From Bryobacter sp. CoA8 C33 (GTDB lineage: Bacteria > Acidobacteriota > Terriglobia > Bryobacterales > Bryobacteraceae), in assembly GCA_019931185.1 (NCBI GenBank), contig JAINDK010000034.1:1-52277 (forward strand): a DNA stretch of 52,277 nucleotides, in the 5' to 3' direction. A program made the position numbers and the translations under genes. Every line of letters begins with the position of its first letter. Position 1 is the first letter of the stretch. A model generated the notes under the pieces. It did not search any database. It was not told the DNA's origin and worked only from the letters and a program-made list of their open reading frames with translations. Positions 25,230 through 33,140 of this stretch are shown piece by piece.

Positions 25230-26417
25230 ATGTTAGAACAACGTTTTCGAGTTTTTTACCGTTTTCAATCTCCGGAGCGCACGATTGCTGAGGTAAGACT
25301 GCCGCAGAATCGTAATTTCCCTAAATCGCATCGCGCTCCGCTAACGACGGTTTGCTCGGGAAACGGCGGCTCAAGTGCTTCGTCGAAGCTGGCCGCTTTT
25401 GGGGAGGCGGTGGAGCGTTACAGTTATGTTTTTCAAGGCTCTGAAACAGTGATCATTGGCGCGGAGCGGGAGTTAGAACAGCAATGTGGCCTGCTCACGC
25501 CGCGGGTTTGTAATCAATTTACAGAGGAGCAATACGCGGGGCGCGAAGCGTGGAATGCCAGTCCGCTTGCCTTTCCCTACATTCCGCGGCCCGTGGATCG
25601 GGACGAGCCGATTGCCTGGACGGTGGTTTGGAGCCTGACGCGGCCGGAGACGTTCTTGGCTCCGGCGCAGCACTGTTACTTTTACAGCAACCCGCCGACG
25701 GAGCGGCTGGTGTGCGTTGCGGATTCCAATGGCTGCGCGGCCGGGGAAACGATGGAGCAAGCCGTGGAGCACGCGCTACTGGAGTTGATCGAGCGGGATG
25801 CCATCGCGCTATGGTGGACGGCACGGTTGCCGCGGCCAGGCCTCGTGCTGCCGGAGTGTGCGGAGGTGGAGGACATTGTGAGCGAATTCACAGCGCGGCA
25901 ACGGCGGGTCTGGCTGCTCGATCTGACCACCGATGTTGGTGTTCCCGTGGCGGCGGCGATTGCCGCCGCCACGGCTGGGTCCGCCCGGTTCAGTTTTGGT
26001 TTTGGCGCTGCCTTCGCGGCCCGGCGCGCTGTTTTGCGCGCTCTGTATGAGCTTCGCCAGAACGAGGCGATCCACGAAGAGACGCCGCAACCCGATGATC
26101 CGCATTCGATGCATAACGCGCATCTGCATTGGCTGAAGGATGCCCGGCTCGAGGCGAATCCGCATTTCGTGCCTCAAGGCTCCGGCCGCATCTTGAGCGC
26201 GGCGGCGCGCACCAATCTCGAATCCCTTCTGCGGGACTTGGCCGATCGCGGCTGGAATATCTACGCGCTTGATCTCTCGCGCCCGGAAACGAAAACACCC
26301 GCCGTGCGGTTGATCGCTCCCGATCTGGCTGTGCCTTATCACCGTTTTGCCTGTCAACGGATACAGCAAGCCCTCAAGAAAGGCTTTGGCCCTAACCCTG
26401 CGCCGTTTTGTCTTTGA
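25230..26417 (+). CDS. YcaO-family cyclodehydratase-like protein with PxPxP C-terminus
   Basis: A 395-residue YcaO-domain protein. Family ATP-binding motifs are present: GNGGSSASSKLAAFGEAVERYS (Glu59, Glu62, Arg63) and EQAVEHALLELIERDAIALWW (Glu185, Glu188, Arg189). The C-terminus reads PNPAPFCL, so a P-x-P-x-P motif (388-392) stands three residues from the end; in azoline-forming YcaO proteins a proline-rich C-terminus is needed for activity. YcaO enzymes use ATP to turn the peptide backbone at Cys, Ser or Thr into azolines, or to form amidines or thioamides. The usual E1-like or ocin-ThiF partner that binds the leader, and TfuA, are both absent from this window. It is divergent from the small gene and overlaps the convergent kinase gene by 26 bases. 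Confidence 0.86.
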   Translation: MLEQRFRVFYRFQSPERTIAEVRLPQNRNFPKSHRAPLTTVCSGNGGSSASSKLAAFGEAVERYSYVFQGSETVIIGAERELEQQCGLLTPRVCNQFTEEQYAGREAWNASPLAFPYIPRPVDRDEPIAWTVVWSLTRPETFLAPAQHCYFYSNPPTERLVCVADSNGCAAGETMEQAVEHALLELIERDAIALWWTARLPRPGLVLPECAEVEDIVSEFTARQRRVWLLDLTTDVGVPVAAAIAAATAGSARFSFGFGAAFAARRAVLRALYELRQNEAIHEETPQPDDPHSMHNAHLHWLKDARLEANPHFVPQGSGRILSAAARTNLESLLRDLADRGWNIYALDLSRPETKTPAVRLIAPDLAVPYHRFACQRIQQALKKGFGPNPAPFCL

Positions 26418-28875
26418 GGTCTGAGAAGTCCGGCTGCTTGCCGTCGGGATAACGGATTGCAGCAATGCTGAGAGCAGCACGGAAGCTGCTTATATCGTGG
26501 ATCTTGTCGAAGGATTGATGAACGAGCAGCATCGGCAAGCTGGTATCGCGTACGCGCGAGCATTCCGTCAGATAAATCTCAGTCTGCTGGAAATCGAGCA
26601 GTTCGGCGAAGACCCGGGCGAGATGAACGGGCTGAAAAAATTCCTTGGTCCGGAACTTCGCGGCAGCCTCTTCGGCGAGGGCCCGGCCCGTGCGTGCATC
26701 GCCGCTGAGCGTGTGAGCGATGGAGGCATAAACGCAGCTTTGCGCGCCGCGGTTGGAAAGCCGCAGCGCCTCCCCGGCATAGTGGCGCGCCTCGGCGGCA
26801 TGCCCCAGCCGGGCATAACATTCGGCAAGATACTCGGCCGTTACACGCTGGCCGGGGAGCAGCCGGTCGAGTTCGAGAAAGCCAGAGAGGGCGCGCGAAT
26901 AATCACGAAGGAAGTAGCGCATGGCCGACTGTGCCCGCAAGGTAGGATAGCCGAGGCGGTCGTTCTCATAAGCCAGGTCCACTTCGTGCAGGCATTGCTG
27001 CCACTGGCCGCTCTTCAAGTGAACCGCCGACAGCCACTGGTGCGCGGGGGCATAGCCGGCATCGAGGGCAATGGCCGCTTCCAATTCCCGGCGCGCACCC
27101 ACCAAATCGTATTCGAACAGAGAAAGAGCAATGCCCAGGCTGGCTCGCGTCACCGCCGAGCCCGGTTCGAGTTCCACACCGCGGCGGGCCCGGCCCATCG
27201 CCTCCTGCTGATTAGCAGCGGGGCTTAGCTCACCCTGATCGGCCAGCGCGCACAGGCAATCGGCCATGCCGCTCTCCGCCTGTCCAAAATAAGGCGCCAA
27301 GTCCAGACACTTCCGGAACTTCGCCAAAGCTTCACGCAAATCCTTCGGGGTCCTCTTGCCCCACAAGTGCCGCCCTTCGAGATAAGCTCCATAAGCTTCT
27401 TCGTTCACCAGCACGCCGCGGGAATCGGTAACCAATCGGTTGGCCATCCCCAGGATACCGAGCACCACACCGGCGACGCGGCTTGGCACTTCGGCCATCT
27501 TGCCCGCGGCGAGCGCCACGGTATTGGCTCCCAAAACCTTGCCCTTGCGCAGGTCCAATACCCGCACGCTGACCTGCCAGCCGTCCGGCTTTCGCGTCAA
27601 GGTCGGCTGCGCCAGAACGTCGGCGGCCAGGCGCTGGCCCAACTCCTCAGCCTTCAGATTATTCGCGGCGATGCTGAAGACGCTACCCGATCCGGCTACG
27701 GCCAGCCGCGGCACGGCGAGCAGATGCTGCGTCGATTGAGCCGTAAGTTCTTTCACCTGTTCGGGGGCGATTTCGAGTGAACCCGGGCTCACCTCGAAGG
27801 GCATCAGGGCGAGGCTCAATCGCCTTTCGCCCCGTTGCGTAAACCTCCACGTCCCCAAGCCGCCCAGCACCACCGCGGCCGCGCCGGCGGCCCGCATCAA
27901 TCGCCGTCGCGACACCTCGCCGTTCCACTCCCGGAAGAATTGTCCCGCCGAGGCTTGGCGCAATTCCGGCGCCGCCTGGGTGGCGCGTTGCACGGCTTCC
28001 TTGCGCGGCCCGCGGGCCGCTGGATCCAAGGCTTCCGCCAGAAATCCGAGGGCGTAAACATCGGCTGCCGCCGACACCTCGCCGCCGAGAAACTGCTCCG
28101 GCGCCATGAAACCCGGCGTGCCCCCCTCGGCGACACCCTCCCGCAGCGTAGCCAGCCCGAAGTCGAGAATCACCACGCGCAGATCGCCCGCCCGGTTCCG
28201 GGCCAACAATACATTGCCCGGCTTGAGGTCCAAATGAACAATGCCGCGGCGATGGATCTCATCGAGCCCGGCCGCCAGTTGCCGCAGGATCTCCACGGCC
28301 TCGGTGCGCGCGCGCTCGTCGCCAAGCTTCAGCCAATCCTTCAGGCTCTCGCCCTCAACCCACTCCATGATCAGGAAGGGGATTTTTGCCCCATCCACTT
28401 CCCCTTCGAACCATTCATAAACGCGGCAGACATTCGGATGCGAAACTTCGCGGCTGCGCGCCACCTCACGGAGAAAGCGGTCTCGCGCTGCCTCCGAGGA
28501 CAGCAGGCGCGAGCGCAGGATCTTCAGCGCCACACGCTGATCGAGCACCAGATCCTTAGCCAGATACACGCTCGACATGCCACCCTTGCCCAACAAGGAC
28601 TCCACGACAAACCGCCCCAGCAAGCGCGTACCCGGCGCGAGAAGCACGTCGTCGCACTCCGGCATCATTTTCCCCAACATCGGCAACAAGCCGGAGTCGG
28701 CGCTTTCGTAGCGCCGCAGCAACACCTTCAGCAATTCCTTTAACTCCACCTTGCCACTGCAGAGTTGCTCCATCAATTCGGCGCGCTCGGCCGCGTCGCG
28801 GTCCATCAACTTACCGAAAATGGACCGTGCCTCACGCCAAATGTCTCCTTCTTCGAGCGATGTTACTGGTTCCAT
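26392..28875 (-). CDS. Membrane Ser/Thr protein kinase with C-terminal TPR sensor
   Basis: An 827-residue protein. Residues 1-70 form the helical N-terminal segment seen in kinases linked to ECF sigma factors (AAERAELMEQLCSGKVELKELL). The kinase domain has the glycine loop GKGGMSSVYLA (96-106), Lys118, the catalytic loop HLDLKPGN (214-221), DFG at 238-240 and GTPGFMAPE at 252-260. The usual HRD is HLD, so it is a non-RD kinase, but the Asp, Lys and Asn are intact. One membrane helix follows near residue 325-345 (LMRAAGAAAVVLGGLGTW), then an alpha/beta segment (SLALMPFEVS) and several TPR repeats to the end. It probably senses a signal outside the cytoplasm and controls the sigma factor of this cluster. 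Confidence 0.88.
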   Translation of the reverse strand: MEPVTSLEEGDIWREARSIFGKLMDRDAAERAELMEQLCSGKVELKELLKVLLRRYESADSGLLPMLGKMMPECDDVLLAPGTRLLGRFVVESLLGKGGMSSVYLAKDLVLDQRVALKILRSRLLSSEAARDRFLREVARSREVSHPNVCRVYEWFEGEVDGAKIPFLIMEWVEGESLKDWLKLGDERARTEAVEILRQLAAGLDEIHRRGIVHLDLKPGNVLLARNRAGDLRVVILDFGLATLREGVAEGGTPGFMAPEQFLGGEVSAAADVYALGFLAEALDPAARGPRKEAVQRATQAAPELRQASAGQFFREWNGEVSRRRLMRAAGAAAVVLGGLGTWRFTQRGERRLSLALMPFEVSPGSLEIAPEQVKELTAQSTQHLLAVPRLAVAGSGSVFSIAANNLKAEELGQRLAADVLAQPTLTRKPDGWQVSVRVLDLRKGKVLGANTVALAAGKMAEVPSRVAGVVLGILGMANRLVTDSRGVLVNEEAYGAYLEGRHLWGKRTPKDLREALAKFRKCLDLAPYFGQAESGMADCLCALADQGELSPAANQQEAMGRARRGVELEPGSAVTRASLGIALSLFEYDLVGARRELEAAIALDAGYAPAHQWLSAVHLKSGQWQQCLHEVDLAYENDRLGYPTLRAQSAMRYFLRDYSRALSGFLELDRLLPGQRVTAEYLAECYARLGHAAEARHYAGEALRLSNRGAQSCVYASIAHTLSGDARTGRALAEEAAAKFRTKEFFQPVHLARVFAELLDFQQTEIYLTECSRVRDTSLPMLLVHQSFDKIHDISSFRAALSIAAIRYPDGKQPDFSDLKDKTAQG

Positions 28876-29087
28876 CCTGATTGAGAGTATATCTTTCGCG
28901 CGAGCAACATACTAGGCAGTCCCAATCTGGCGCCGGCCTTGTTGAGCTCATGAGTTCGCCGTTGAGCGTCATCGTGGAGATGGAAAGCATGTTGGCTCCT
29001 TGAAGCCGGGGCTGGCCGCGATTTTACTGCTACTGAGCGGCGAGGTTCTGCTAGCTCAGCGCTCACCAGCCGCCCCGCCAGCCTTCC

Positions 29088-29990
29088 TCAGCGCGTTGCC
29101 AGATACTCTCCGAGAAACTGCTTCATGCGCAGAAGAAAACGCAAATAAGTCTGTGGCCGCAGGTAATAAGCGAGGATCGTCTGGCCCGAGGTCACCAGCG
29201 GACGGGGCGTATCGAGTACCGGCGCCGGGCCTGCTTGTTGGCGCAGGATGATCTGCAGGTCGCGGCCAAAGTTCGCCTCCGAGGAAGCCTGGATCGCGTA
29301 ACCCGCGCGCTGTGCCGCAAGCGCCAGGCTTGCCGGCGTGAAGCCCAGCACATGGGCAAAGTGGAATCGCTTGGCCGGGTGCTGGTTGAGGGAATCGAGA
29401 TTCGGCACCTCCACCACCAGCACCCCGCCGGGGGCTAGCCATTGGCCGAGACGCTCGAGCACGGCGATGGGGTCCGGCTGGTGCTCGAGCACATGGAAGA
29501 GCGTGATCGCGCCAAATGCACCGGCGGGGAATTCCGCCTCGAGCAGCCCGGCATCCATCACCGGAACCTGATACTGGCGCCGGGCATAATCCGCATACAC
29601 CGCATCGGCTTCCAGACCCTGCGGGCTGAGCCCCGCCCCCTTCAAAGCGGCAAGAAACTCACCCGAGCCCGAGCCGGCATCGAGCACCGCCCCCGCGGCC
29701 GGTAACCAGCGCCGCAACGCGGCCAGCCGTTGCCCGGCGAGCCGGCGCGAACGGTACACGTTCTTGGCCTTCGGTTCGCGCCGACCCTTATAGGACTTGC
29801 GGTACTCCACCTCGTGATAGGCCTTCAGTTGCGCCACCGTCGGCAGCGGATCGTTGCGGTACAAACCACATTGCGCGCAGGCCAGCGTACGAAGACTGTC
29901 GCCATAGCGGTCCTCCGTCGAGACCAGCACCGCACCGTTGTGCCCACAAACCGGACAAGCCGAGTCCACCTTGGCTGGAGTTGAATTCAT
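29088..29990 (-). CDS. SAM-dependent methyltransferase with N-terminal zinc-ribbon
   Basis: A 300-residue cytosolic enzyme. The N-terminus has two Cys pairs, CPVCG near residue 12 and CAQCG near residue 38, which probably bind zinc. The class I methyltransferase core follows: VLDAGSGSGEFLAALK (motif I, SAM binding), GLEADAVYADYA, AFGAITLFHVLEHQPDP and GGVLVVEVPNLDS. This layout is common in methyltransferases acting on sugars or lipids in surface-glycan clusters, but no such genes are near. It is on the same strand as the kinase gene, 212 bases upstream of it, in a separate unit, since that gap holds a kinase promoter candidate. Confidence 0.85.
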   Translation of the reverse strand: MNSTPAKVDSACPVCGHNGAVLVSTEDRYGDSLRTLACAQCGLYRNDPLPTVAQLKAYHEVEYRKSYKGRREPKAKNVYRSRRLAGQRLAALRRWLPAAGAVLDAGSGSGEFLAALKGAGLSPQGLEADAVYADYARRQYQVPVMDAGLLEAEFPAGAFGAITLFHVLEHQPDPIAVLERLGQWLAPGGVLVVEVPNLDSLNQHPAKRFHFAHVLGFTPASLALAAQRAGYAIQASSEANFGRDLQIILRQQAGPAPVLDTPRPLVTSGQTILAYYLRPQTYLRFLLRMKQFLGEYLATR

Positions 29991-30026
29991 CTCCTGTCAG
30001 GCTAACGGTTTTTTCCGGGCCCGGCG

Positions 30027-33000
30027 CTAAAACAGAAAACGCAGGCTCAACTGCAGCCGCCGGACATTGGTGCCATCGGGGAATCCCGCGCTTGCCGTGC
30101 CCTCGCCATAGTTGGCCACCGGCACCAGAATGTTGCCGCCGGTCACGTTATAAAGCTGCGTGCGGCGGGAAGTATCGGATACCCGATTGAAGAGGTTGAA
30201 GGCTTCGAAATGGAAGCTCGCCGTCCAGCGCTCACGAACGCGGAAGAGCTTCGACAAGCGGGTATCGAAGCGGTAAACCGGATCGATGTCGAGCAGATTC
30301 CGCGGCAGAAACGGCACCCGGCTATCCCCGCCCAGACCATTCAGACTGGCCGTGAAGGCGGCCGGCGCCCCCTGCACGACGATGCCCGCCCCGTTGATTG
30401 TCGGCGTCGCCCCGAACGAACTGGCGAAGGTGCCGAGCACCGACATCTGCCAGCCGTTCAACAGTGCTCCCGCCGCGGAGCCGACCTGAAAGGGCTTGTA
30501 GCCGAGGGTTTGCGCCACGACCAGGCGGTGGCGCTGGTCGAGCGTCGAGCTGCCCTTCTCGCCGCGAAAATCTCCATTGCGGAACGATGTCGGCCCACCG
30601 GAGAAAAACGTGTTCGACCCCGCCCCGCCCAGGTTTTCGTCGATCGTGTGCGCCCAGGTATAGCTGATGTTGCCGGCGCTGGTCAGCCGGCCAAAGTTGA
30701 GCGAACGGTTCACAAACTGCACGAGCATTGCGTTGTACCAGATGTTGGCCACCGACTCGATCACATTGACGCGCTGCAGCGCCGGGTCGATGCGGCTGGC
30801 CAGCCGGTGCACCGGCGTCGAAAAGGTGCCCACCTGCGCACCCGTGGCGTCGTTAACCCGGTAGGTCATCTCGCCCGATGGCTCGCCGATGTTGGCGTCG
30901 CGGATGGCGATCATGCGCACGCCGCGGTTAAAGGCCCAGCTGACCGTCAGCGAGGTTTTGCGTGTCAGTGCCTGCTCGATGCCGATGTCGCCCTGCATCG
31001 TGTAGGGCGTGCGGAAGCGCTCGCCGGCAAAGCTGATCGAGCGTGTGCCGGTGGCCAGGTTCGGAGCCGCCGTCAGGACGTTCGGAAACACCGGGCCGGC
31101 GGCGACGGCCGCCGCATTGGTCCCCTGCAGGTTATAAGTCACCTGCTGAATGTTGGCGATGTTCAGATTCGTGATCAGCGCTCCGGGAAAGCGCGCGTAA
31201 AACATCCCCCAGGACGCTCGCAGCACCGTTTTGTCGGGAACCAGGTTGTAGGCCAGACCAAGGCGGGGAGCGAAGTTCAGCTTCGGCTCGGGGATGTTGC
31301 CCGTGCGCGGGTAGTTCGGCACGGCCGCCTTCGGTTGGGTAAAGCGGGCAAACTCATAACGCAGGCCATAGTTGACCGTGAGCCGCGGCTGCACGCGAAA
31401 CTGATCCTGCGCAAAGAAATTGAAGTCGCGAATCCAGACCGTCGACAGGGGATCGCCGAAGGTTTGCTGGTAGCTCTGCCAGCGCTTGGCCCCGCTCGGG
31501 TTGTCGGTCAGATCGAGGGCGAAGTTCGTCACACTCGCATACGTGTAGCTGCCGCGGGCATTAAGCAACTGATCCTGCACCATGCGGGTTTGCGCGATGT
31601 CGGCGCCGAACTTCAACAGGTGGCGGCCCCAGGTTTTCGACAGGTTGTTGGCGAACTGAAAGCGGTCCTCGGTGGGCTGCACGCGCGGCAGATAATTCGC
31701 CGAGCCGAGGTTGGAGACACCGTTGACCGTCAGCGTGCCGGTAAAGCCGGTGAAGGGCAGAAAGCTCGTCATCAGGTCGTCGGCCTGACGGTCCTTGAAC
31801 CAGCCGAAGCGGAACTCATTTACCGTCGTCGGGGAAACCAGCGAAGTCCAGGCGAGCCGCCCGTTGCGCGCCCGCACGGTCGAAAGCCCGTTGTTGCCGA
31901 TGGCGGCCCCGTTATTCAATACCGCCCCCGTCTGGATGCCGTTCGGCGAAAGCCAGCGCAGATAGTTGAAGCTCGCGCTGATTGTGTTCTTGCTATTTGC
32001 CTGCCAGTCGATCTTGCCGAACAGCAGTTCCTGGTTCGCTGTGCGCTCGACGGTGCGGTTAAAGCGGTCGATGAAGCGGCGGGCCGCCTCGCACTGTGCC
32101 GCCGAGGCCGCGCAAGCCGCTACATAGCGCCCATTGGAGTCAAACAGCGGCTGGCCCGTGTGGCTTGAGATCAGCGGAAAATTGCGCCGCGTGATCTCGG
32201 TATTAAAGAAGTAAAAGAGCTTGTCTTTTTTGATCGGTCCTGATAGATTGCCGCCCAGTTGGTCGCGCCGCTCCTCGGGCCGGAAACTGGCATACCGGTC
32301 CCGGGCATTGAAATTCTGATTGCGGAAAAACCAAAACGCCGTGCCGTGCATCGAGTTCCCGCCCGACTTGGTGACCGTGTTGATCACCCCGCCCGAGGCC
32401 CGTCCGAATTCCGCCGACCCGCCCGTGATCACTTGAAATTCCTGCACCGTGTCCTGCGAAATATTCGCCGAGATCCGCGTCCGCCCGGCGTTCTCGTTGT
32501 AATACTGCTGCGTCGAGTCGTTGCCGTCCTGCAGAAACGCATTGCCCCCGGGAATGCCGCGGAACGTGATTGCCCCGAACGTACCGTCGTTGGTCACCCC
32601 GGGCGTCAGCAGCACAAAGGAATCCACCCGCCGGCCGTTGATCGGGAGATTCAGAATCTGCTGCTCGTCGACCACCTGGCTGACGCCCGTCTTCGCCGAA
32701 TCCACCGCCGGCGCCTCCGCCGTCACACTCACCACCGACGTGCTCGAGGCGATGCTCAAGCTGAACTGCAAGTCCACCTGCTGGCCCACCTGCACGGTCA
32801 ACTCCCGCGCCTCGGCCACATTGAAGCCTGCTTTCCTTACCGTGACGGTATAGCCGCCGGCCGGTGTCAGCGAACCGGCAACGAACAACCCCGCGCTGTT
32901 GGTCGACAGCGTGCGCCGAATGCCCTTCTCGGCGTTCACAACCGTGACTTCCGCCTCCGGCACCCGCGATCCGCTCGCATCCATAACCACCCCCGAAATC

Positions 33001-33080
33001 GCCCCCAGGCCCGCCACCGATTGCCCCCCGAGCGAAAGCGGCAAAAGAAGAATCAAGGAACCGATCAGGTATCGCATCAT
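30027..33080 (-). CDS. TonB-dependent-receptor-like outer-membrane protein with N-terminal regulatory domain
   Basis: I use the ATG at 33080 because it starts a proper signal peptide (MMRYLIGSLILLLPLSLGGQS); this gives 1017 residues. Residues ~25-110 form a carboxypeptidase-regulatory-like beta sandwich (GAISGVVMDASGSRVPEAEVTV, GYTVTVRKAGF). A plug domain follows (VVDEQQILNLPINGRR, FRGIPGGNAFLQDGND, SAEFGRASGGVINTVTKSGGN), then a long beta barrel ending in FLF, the aromatic end of outer-membrane barrels. These Oar-like proteins are highly expanded in Acidobacteriota and probably import or bind large substrates such as glycan fragments. No dedicated TonB partner is in this window. It is downstream of the CBM9/DUF5916 gene on the same strand. 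Confidence 0.88.
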   Translation of the reverse strand: MMRYLIGSLILLLPLSLGGQSVAGLGAISGVVMDASGSRVPEAEVTVVNAEKGIRRTLSTNSAGLFVAGSLTPAGGYTVTVRKAGFNVAEARELTVQVGQQVDLQFSLSIASSTSVVSVTAEAPAVDSAKTGVSQVVDEQQILNLPINGRRVDSFVLLTPGVTNDGTFGAITFRGIPGGNAFLQDGNDSTQQYYNENAGRTRISANISQDTVQEFQVITGGSAEFGRASGGVINTVTKSGGNSMHGTAFWFFRNQNFNARDRYASFRPEERRDQLGGNLSGPIKKDKLFYFFNTEITRRNFPLISSHTGQPLFDSNGRYVAACAASAAQCEAARRFIDRFNRTVERTANQELLFGKIDWQANSKNTISASFNYLRWLSPNGIQTGAVLNNGAAIGNNGLSTVRARNGRLAWTSLVSPTTVNEFRFGWFKDRQADDLMTSFLPFTGFTGTLTVNGVSNLGSANYLPRVQPTEDRFQFANNLSKTWGRHLLKFGADIAQTRMVQDQLLNARGSYTYASVTNFALDLTDNPSGAKRWQSYQQTFGDPLSTVWIRDFNFFAQDQFRVQPRLTVNYGLRYEFARFTQPKAAVPNYPRTGNIPEPKLNFAPRLGLAYNLVPDKTVLRASWGMFYARFPGALITNLNIANIQQVTYNLQGTNAAAVAAGPVFPNVLTAAPNLATGTRSISFAGERFRTPYTMQGDIGIEQALTRKTSLTVSWAFNRGVRMIAIRDANIGEPSGEMTYRVNDATGAQVGTFSTPVHRLASRIDPALQRVNVIESVANIWYNAMLVQFVNRSLNFGRLTSAGNISYTWAHTIDENLGGAGSNTFFSGGPTSFRNGDFRGEKGSSTLDQRHRLVVAQTLGYKPFQVGSAAGALLNGWQMSVLGTFASSFGATPTINGAGIVVQGAPAAFTASLNGLGGDSRVPFLPRNLLDIDPVYRFDTRLSKLFRVRERWTASFHFEAFNLFNRVSDTSRRTQLYNVTGGNILVPVANYGEGTASAGFPDGTNVRRLQLSLRFLF

Positions 33081-33140
33081 GTTCTTTAGGATGCCAGTAC
33101 TGTGCCGAAATCGCATTACGATTCAGTGTCAGTTTTTCAG

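Noticed and set aside
24928-25236. Plus-strand frame with a hydrophobic segment, antisense to the 90-residue protein
   Set aside because: The hydrophobic stretch is the complement of Lys/Asn-rich codons; it has no ribosome binding site and runs into the YcaO start.
22839-29000. Second copy of the tRNA-Ser 3' end as an att site
   Set aside because: I looked for the T-loop to CCA sequence downstream and did not find it; no integrase gene is present either.
29000-29251. Small plus-strand frame starting with a signal-peptide-like sequence (TTG start)
   Set aside because: Most of it is antisense to the methyltransferase gene and it ends without a domain. It might be a remnant of an exported protein, but nothing supports a functional gene.
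30210-32168. 652-codon open frame on the plus strand
   Set aside because: It is antisense to the receptor-like gene, has no family motifs and Arg/Ala/Gly/Pro-biased composition as expected for a high-GC shadow frame.
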